A DNA stretch of 10,388 bases from Chloroflexota bacterium (GTDB lineage: Bacteria > Chloroflexota > Limnocylindria > Limnocylindrales > CSP1-4). The notes beneath the pieces are model-generated. The model was not told the DNA's origin, ran no database searches, and saw nothing but the letters and a program-made list of their open reading frames with translations. Of this stretch, positions 5,975-10,388 are shown piece by piece (position 1 is the first letter of the stretch; the number at the start of each line of letters is the position of its first letter). Position numbers and translations under genes: made by a program. The stretch is from assembly GCA_021812735.1 (NCBI GenBank), contig JAKAMV010000267.1, positions 1 through 10,388 of the forward strand, given 5' to 3'.

Positions 5975-8900
5975 TCATACCATCGCCGTCACCCGACGGA
6001 GCAGCTCGTCGGTCTCGGCGAGCGCGGGACGGGCCCTGAGGCGCTCGAAGATCGTCCGCGCCCGCGCGAGCGCGTGCCTTGCCTCGGCCGGCCGGCCGAG
6101 CGCGAGGAGACAGCGGCCCTGTCCCAGCAGGGCGAATGCCTGGTCGGTGACGACGCCGAACCGCTCCCAGCGGGCGGCGGCGTCGGCATGGCCGGCGGCG
6201 GCCGCCTCGAGATCGCCGTCCGCCTCGGCGAGGATCGCCTTCGCCGCGACGAGGGCGTGCTCGGCGTACGGGTACCGGGGCTCGAACCCGCGGACGAACC
6301 GGCCGGCGAGCTCGCGCTCGTGGAGCGCCACGGCCGCGCGGATGATCGACGGCAGGGCGACGGCGTGGTTCAGGGTGTCTCGGACGCCCGGATAGGCTTC
6401 CACGTCGGCCAGGAGCGCGACGGCCTTCGCGTCATCGCCGAGTTGCGCGCGGACCAGCGCCGCGGCGGTCAGGGCGGGCGGGATCGATTGCCAGTCCTCC
6501 GTCGCCCGCGCCGCTTGCTCGAGCCACGCGACCCACGGCTCCACGGCATCAGCCTCGCCGCGCAGCGCGCGGATCATCGCCTCCTCCGAGCGAAGGCCGA
6601 CGAGCATCGCGGTGTCGCCCGTCGCGTCCAGGCGCGGCACCTCCCGGGCCACGACCTCAAGCAGCGCGTCGAGATCGCCAGCCTGCGCGAGAAGCGTGTT
6701 CCCGGTCAGCACGTCCGCGATCTCGGCCAGTCCACGATCGCGCGCGTAGGCGACACCTTCGCGCGCCACCGCCGTCGACGCCGCTGGGCCTTGCAGTCTC
6801 AGAAGCGATGCCGATAGGTTGAGATAGAGAACGGCAACGTCCCGCCCCTGACCGGCCTTGAGAGCGAGCGCCAGCGCCTCGCGCATGTCGTGGATCCCGC
6901 CCGCGTCTCCGCCATCCGTGCGGGCATGGCCCCGGTATCCGAGGGCCCGCGCCGGCGTCGGCAGGCCGAGCTCGGCTGAGAGTTCGAGCGCCCGCTCCGC
7001 GAACCTGATCCCCTCGGTCGGATCTCCCTCGAGCGTCTCCGCCCGTGCCACCTCCGTCAGCGCATCGACCAGTGCGGGCGAGGGCCCGAGCGGCTCGAGG
7101 AGGGCGAGCGCCTCCGCAGCCAACGCCCCGAAGTGAGGTTCACCCAGGCGGGAGGACAGGACGCTGAGCCGACCCAGCACCCGCGCCTCGGTCGCGACGT
7201 CGCCACCTGCCCGGGCCTCCGAACGGGCCGCCTCGAACGCCGACCGCGCCTCCGCATACCGGCCCGCCTGGAAGGCAGCGTTCCCATACCGGGCCAGGGC
7301 GGCCGCGCGGTCAGGGTGGCCTGCTGGAGCCAGCTGCAGCGCCCGCTCGAGGCTCGTGAGGGCGGCGTTGGCGTCGAGCCCGAGGGCCCGTTCGCCGGCA
7401 AGCGAGAGGAACCGGAACGCCGGTGCCTCGAGCTCCTCGGCGAGGCCCTCCGGCCCCGCGGCCCGGGCGAGCTCGAGCGCAGTCCCGTAGTGGTACGCGA
7501 GCATGTCCGCCCGGTCCTCGACCCGGTCCGCGGCGGTCGCCTCGAGCCAGCGGGCGGCGGCGACGTGGCGGGCAGCCCGGGACGCCCGCGGGAGGGTGGC
7601 GTAGGCGACGTCCCGGGTGAGGACGTGCCAGAAGGCGTATTCCGCCTCACCCGCGATCGAGGAGCGGCGGGCGGCCCGCACCAGCTCCTTCCGTCCGAGC
7701 TCGCGAAGTGCCTCCGTCACGTCGTCCCGGTCGCGCTCCCCCATGGCCGCGACCGCGCCCGCCCAGAACACCTTTCCGACGACCGCGGCGTCGGCGAGCA
7801 TCGACTTGCGGTCTGCCGGGAGCGTGTCGATGCGGGCGGCGATCAGGGCGCCGATCGAGTCGGGCAGCGGGACCGTCGCGCCCGAGCGGAGCGCGACCGC
7901 GCCGTCGGTCTCGACGAGGAGTTCCCGGTCGCGCAGGAGCCGGACGTACTCCTCCGCATACAGCGGGTTCCCCTCGGAGCGCTCGAGGATCGGCGCGACG
8001 AGCTCGGCCGGCACGGCATCGCCGACCAGTCCGGCGACGAGGCGCGACGTCTCGGCGTCGGAAAGCGGGGCCAGGTTGATCCGGTTCGCGGTCCGCAGCC
8101 CACCGGCGAACCCGGGCTGGCGCTCGAACAGCTCCGGCCGGGCGGTCCCGACCAGGAGGAGCGGGACGCCCTCGGCCCGGTCGGCGACGTGCTCGAGGAA
8201 CGCGAGGAGCGCCGGGTCCGCCCAGTGGAGGTCCTCGAAGACGAGGACCGTCGGATGCGCCTCGGCGACGTGCTCGAGGAACCGCCGCCACGCTGTGAAG
8301 AGCTCCTCCTGGGCAGCGGGCGAGCTCGCCTCGATCCCGAGCAGCGGGAGAAGCCGCTGGCGGAGCCATGCCCGCTCGTCCCCTTCGGGCAGAACGGCGT
8401 CGAGCTTCGCGATCGCCACCGCTGCGGGGTCCGATTCGAGGATCCCCGCGTGTGCCTTGACGATCTCGCCCAGTGCCCAGAACGTGATCCCGTCGCCGTA
8501 TGGCAGGCAGCGGCCCTGGCGCCAGGTGACGAGCGCCGTCCCCGCGTCGAGGGCGGCCGAGAGCTCGGCGACGAGGCGGCTCTTCCCGAGCCCGGGCTCG
8601 CCGACGACCGTGACGAGGCCGACGGCGTCGGCGGCGACGGACTTCTCGAACATCCCGCGCAGGAGCGCGAGGTCGATCTCGCGGCCGACGAAGGGTCCGG
8701 CGTGGGTCCGGGTGAGGTCGGTCCCGAGGCGGGCGAGTGGGGCGCGGGCCTCGAAGATCCGGACGGGCTCGGCCTTGCCCTTGAGGGTCGCGGGCGGGAG
8801 CTCGACGTACTCGAAGACCGTCTTCGTCGCCTCGTACGTCGGGAGTCCGACGGCGACGCCGAGCTCCGGGGCCGCGGACTGGATCCGCGACGCCGTGTTG

Positions 8901-9382
8901 ATCGCATCGCCGGCCAGGAACCGCTCGCCCGAGCCCGGTGCAACGCCGAGGCGGACGAGCGCTTCGCCGGTGTTGATGCCGACCCGGAGGCGGAGCGGGG
9001 CGCCGGCGAGCGTCCGCAGCTCGGTCGCGCTCTCGACGATCCGGAGCGCCGCCCGAACCGCCCGCTCGGGGTCGTCCTCGTGCGCCGACGGGACGCCGAA
9101 GACCCCGAGGACGGCATCCCCGACGAACTTCTCGACGACCCCGCCGTGCGCCTCGACGTGCGCCCGGGCCATCGCGAAGTAAGTCGTCAGCATGCGGTCC
9201 ACGTCCTCGGGGTCTGCGCCCTCCGAGGTGGCCGTGAACCCGACGAGGTCGCAGAAGAGCGCGGTGACCGTCTTGCGCTCCTCGGGAAGTGCGACCGCGG
9301 GGGCGGCGAGCGGGCCGCCGCACGCCTCGCAGAACCGCGCGCCGTCACGGTTCTCGTGCGCGCAGCTGGGACACGTGGCCAC
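5975..9382 (-). CDS. Zinc-ribbon / class III cyclase / AAA ATPase / TPR signalling protein
   Basis: A 1135-residue multidomain regulator. A zinc ribbon has C4, C7, C18 and C21. A class III adenylate/guanylate cyclase domain (about 36-212) keeps the two metal aspartates (D45 in FCDLVGFT, D89 in FVGDAVLGVFG) and the transition-state Asn/Arg pair (N162 and R166 in GDAINTASRIQ), so it should be catalytically competent and form dimers. FVGRE at 231-235 opens an AAA ATPase with Walker A GEPGLGKS (261-268) and Walker B VLVFEDLHWADP (380-390). The C-terminal half, from about 600 onward, is alanine-rich helical repeats of TPR type. Such proteins couple nucleotide signalling to protein-protein scaffolding; the effector is unknown. 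The length is typical of the family. The start is GTG at 9382 with MATCPSCAHEN immediately after; no strong Shine-Dalgarno is seen, so translation may be leaderless or weakly initiated. The gene is monocistronic here. Confidence 0.95.
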   Translation of the reverse strand: MATCPSCAHENRDGARFCEACGGPLAAPAVALPEERKTVTALFCDLVGFTATSEGADPEDVDRMLTTYFAMARAHVEAHGGVVEKFVGDAVLGVFGVPSAHEDDPERAVRAALRIVESATELRTLAGAPLRLRVGINTGEALVRLGVAPGSGERFLAGDAINTASRIQSAAPELGVAVGLPTYEATKTVFEYVELPPATLKGKAEPVRIFEARAPLARLGTDLTRTHAGPFVGREIDLALLRGMFEKSVAADAVGLVTVVGEPGLGKSRLVAELSAALDAGTALVTWRQGRCLPYGDGITFWALGEIVKAHAGILESDPAAVAIAKLDAVLPEGDERAWLRQRLLPLLGIEASSPAAQEELFTAWRRFLEHVAEAHPTVLVFEDLHWADPALLAFLEHVADRAEGVPLLLVGTARPELFERQPGFAGGLRTANRINLAPLSDAETSRLVAGLVGDAVPAELVAPILERSEGNPLYAEEYVRLLRDRELLVETDGAVALRSGATVPLPDSIGALIAARIDTLPADRKSMLADAAVVGKVFWAGAVAAMGERDRDDVTEALRELGRKELVRAARRSSIAGEAEYAFWHVLTRDVAYATLPRASRAARHVAAARWLEATAADRVEDRADMLAYHYGTALELARAAGPEGLAEELEAPAFRFLSLAGERALGLDANAALTSLERALQLAPAGHPDRAAALARYGNAAFQAGRYAEARSAFEAARSEARAGGDVATEARVLGRLSVLSSRLGEPHFGALAAEALALLEPLGPSPALVDALTEVARAETLEGDPTEGIRFAERALELSAELGLPTPARALGYRGHARTDGGDAGGIHDMREALALALKAGQGRDVAVLYLNLSASLLRLQGPAASTAVAREGVAYARDRGLAEIADVLTGNTLLAQAGDLDALLEVVAREVPRLDATGDTAMLVGLRSEEAMIRALRGEADAVEPWVAWLEQAARATEDWQSIPPALTAAALVRAQLGDDAKAVALLADVEAYPGVRDTLNHAVALPSIIRAAVALHERELAGRFVRGFEPRYPYAEHALVAAKAILAEADGDLEAAAAGHADAAARWERFGVVTDQAFALLGQGRCLLALGRPAEARHALARARTIFERLRARPALAETDELLRRVTAMV

Positions 9383-9566
9383 GGCGCGAGGGTACCCGAC
9401 AACGAGAGCCGGGAGAAGGGGTTGTCGTGCAGGACGCGAGGGCGCGTCGCAGCTCGTTCGTCTTGCTTCGTCGCCAACGGAGAGACGTCTGCGAGTCCTT
9501 CGACGCCCCGAGATTCCTCGTTCTTGTGAGACGACGACCTGCCGTTGCAGGCCTTGGTGTCCTCGT

Positions 9567-9716
9567 CTACCTGCAAATCGATCGCGTCCGTCCGGGGAAC
9601 GCGATTCGTGTCGACTCTTTGGGTCGTAGAACGATCATTACGACCAGAGCGCCGACCGCCACGATGCCCGTCGTCCGCCGCGCGTGCCCGGCACGAGTGA
9701 CATTCCACGCTGCCAA
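9567..9716 (-). CDS. Possible 49-residue single-pass membrane peptide (doubtful)
   Basis: A short minus-strand frame that would start at TTG (9714-9716), with a weak GGAG ten bases before it. It encodes a basic N-terminus (RAGHARR), a hydrophobic run TTGIVAVGALVVMIVL (about 15-30) and a basic tail. It lies upstream of the cyclase gene on the same strand, within the less GC-rich part of the spacer. The helix-like run is the only positive evidence; the rare start codon and lack of recognisable family make it more likely noise or a remnant. Confidence 0.2.
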   Translation of the reverse strand: MAAWNVTRAGHARRTTGIVAVGALVVMIVLRPKESTRIAFPGRTRSICR

Positions 9717-9736
9717 TCTCGCGTCACTCCGGTGCC
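9690..9736. repeat. Imperfect 12-pair inverted repeat upstream of RepA-like gene
   Basis: GGCAC plus GAGTGAC (9690-9701) pairs with GTCACTC (9723-9729) and GTGCC (9732-9736). The right arm carries two extra bases (CG) between its parts, and the loop is 21 bases. It lies about 110-160 bases before the GTG of the RepA-like ATPase and upstream of its promoter-like element. It could be an operator, an iteron-like or replication-control site, or a cyclase-leader structure; none can be chosen from sequence alone. Confidence 0.4.
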
Positions 9737-9784
9737 AAGCTCGTGGGTCTCCGACACGCCGCGTCGGGACTTCATCGGTCCCTC

Positions 9785-9812
9785 TTGACGCGAGGACGGC
9801 CTCGCCGATGGT
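9785..9812 (+). promoter_or_regulatory. Promoter-like element for the RepA-like ATPase gene
   Basis: TTGACG at 9785-9790, a 16-base spacer and GATGGT at 9807-9812, ending 36 bases before the GTG start at 9849. Transcription starting about seven bases after the -10 would leave a leader of roughly 30 bases containing the ribosome site AGGAG at 9836-9840. Sequence and geometry match the elements at 4917-4944 (plus) and 4854-4881 (minus). Confidence 0.45.
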
Positions 9813-9848
9813 CTCCCGTCCACGCCCGCTGTGCCAGGAGACCCTGTC

Positions 9849-10388
9849 GTGCCATCTGTCGCCACCCCACCCATCAGGTCCGGCTCGGGGAACGAGCCAC
9901 CGCCTCCCCTGTCGCTGCCCCTCGAGGCCTTCCTTGCCCAGGAAATCGCGCCGCTGCGCTGGGTGGTGCCTGGACTCATCCCGGCCGGCGGGCTGATCGT
10001 CCTCGCCGGTCCGCAGAAGGCCGGCAAGTCCACCTTTGCCATGGACCTCGCGGTGGCGGTGGCACAGGGCCAGCCGGTGCTCGGTCGCCCGGTGTTGGCT
10101 GGGCCCACCCTGTACGTCCTGGAAGAGGGAACGGCGGCCGGGGTGGCCGATCGCTACCGGCGCATCTTGGTTCGCCGCGGGATGCCCGCCCAGACCCACG
10201 TCGTGGTCCGCGCGGGGATCCGCACCGACGAGTCCAAGCGCTGGCGCGCGCTCCGCGCGGAGATCGAGCGGCTGCAGCCGGTGCTGGTGGTGCTCGACCC
10301 CCTGGTCAAGCTGCACGGCGCCGACGAGAACGTGGCTGGGGACATGTCCCGGGTGATGAGCGCCATCCAGGCGCTCACGCGCGCGGGG
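9849..10388 (+). CDS. RepA-like AAA_25 ATPase, N-terminal part
   Basis: The first 180 residues of a RecA-fold ATPase that runs off the right edge. After a proline-rich leader (about 1-25) comes WVVPGLIPAGGLIVLAG, then Walker A GPQKAGKST (54-62, catalytic K60), TLYVLEEG with acidic residues E92/E93, Walker B VLVVLDPLVKLHGADEN with D150, and a following helix DMSRVMSAIQALTRAG. This order is typical of the AAA_25/RepA family of hexameric helicase-like ATPases of plasmids, phages and integrative elements, often encoded with a primase/DUF3987 protein; the partner would lie to the right. It acts in the cytoplasm on DNA, in replication or its control. GTG at 9849 is chosen because AGGAG lies eight bases upstream and the conserved core begins soon after. 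All visible ATP-binding residues are intact. Confidence 0.88.
   Translation, partial: MPSVATPPIRSGSGNEPPPPLSLPLEAFLAQEIAPLRWVVPGLIPAGGLIVLAGPQKAGKSTFAMDLAVAVAQGQPVLGRPVLAGPTLYVLEEGTAAGVADRYRRILVRRGMPAQTHVVVRAGIRTDESKRWRALRAEIERLQPVLVVLDPLVKLHGADENVAGDMSRVMSAIQALTRAG

Larger units (their letters stand above)
9383..9848. other. Divergent intergenic region, cyclase gene / RepA-like gene
   Basis: About 466 bases between divergent genes, visibly less GC-rich than its surroundings between about 9490 and 9660. It should carry the cyclase promoter (minus strand) and the promoter of the RepA-like gene (plus strand, annotated). It also holds an imperfect long inverted repeat (9690-9736) and a doubtful 49-codon minus-strand reading frame (9567-9716). 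No other gene-like frame is convincing. Confidence 0.55.

Noticed and set aside
7133..9529. Long plus-strand open frame (798 codons)
   Set aside because: Antisense of the cyclase/AAA gene; arginine/glutamate/glycine-rich text without domains, a common effect of high GC at third positions.
1..10388. CRISPR array, tRNA, IS element or integrase
   Set aside because: I looked for spaced direct repeats, cloverleaf-like sequence and transposase or recombinase motifs on both strands and saw none.

Overview
The window is about 10.4 kb of high-GC bacterial DNA. Codon third positions are almost always G or C, GTG starts are common, and Shine-Dalgarno sites are present. The long zinc-ribbon/cyclase/AAA/TPR regulator is of a kind I associate with Actinomycetota (Thermoleophilia-like) and Chloroflexota (Limnocylindria-like) genomes, but no marker gene here fixes the taxon. 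I see no tRNA, rRNA, CRISPR array, transposase or integrase.

Layout. (1) Positions 1-1500, minus strand: the N-terminal 500 residues of a large SNF2-type ATPase of the defence-associated kind (DISARM DrmD-like or DUF3883-type helicase), running off the left edge. (2) Positions 1501-1943: a divergent intergenic region with an inverted repeat. (3) Positions 1944-3974, plus strand: a second, different SNF2 protein resembling SMARCAL1/HARP annealing helicases, whose Walker A lysine is replaced by threonine. (4) Positions 4017-4823, minus strand: a two-helix membrane protein of unknown function, convergent with the helicase. (5) Positions 5005-5780, plus strand: a translationally coupled pair, a small zinc-ribbon protein followed by a small membrane protein with a SHOCT-like tail. 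(6) Positions 5975-9382, minus strand: an 1135-residue zinc-ribbon, class III nucleotidyl cyclase, AAA ATPase and TPR regulator. (7) From 9849 to the right edge, plus strand: the N-terminal 180 residues of a RepA-like (AAA_25) ATPase, the kind found beside primases in plasmids, phages and integrative elements.

The two SNF2 proteins and the RepA-like ATPase make this look like an accessory or defence/mobile region, but the decisive partner genes (methylase, DUF1156/DUF499, DrmABC, primase) would lie outside the window. The most interesting sequence-level points are the lost Walker lysine, a head-to-head pair of unlike SNF2 ATPases, and a promoter-like element with identical geometry (TTGAC[G/C], 16-nt spacer, GA[C/T]GNT) upstream of three separate units (4823 minus, 5005 plus, 9849 plus). 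Two of these copies form a mirror-symmetric divergent promoter whose -35 boxes sit in the arms of an inverted repeat.
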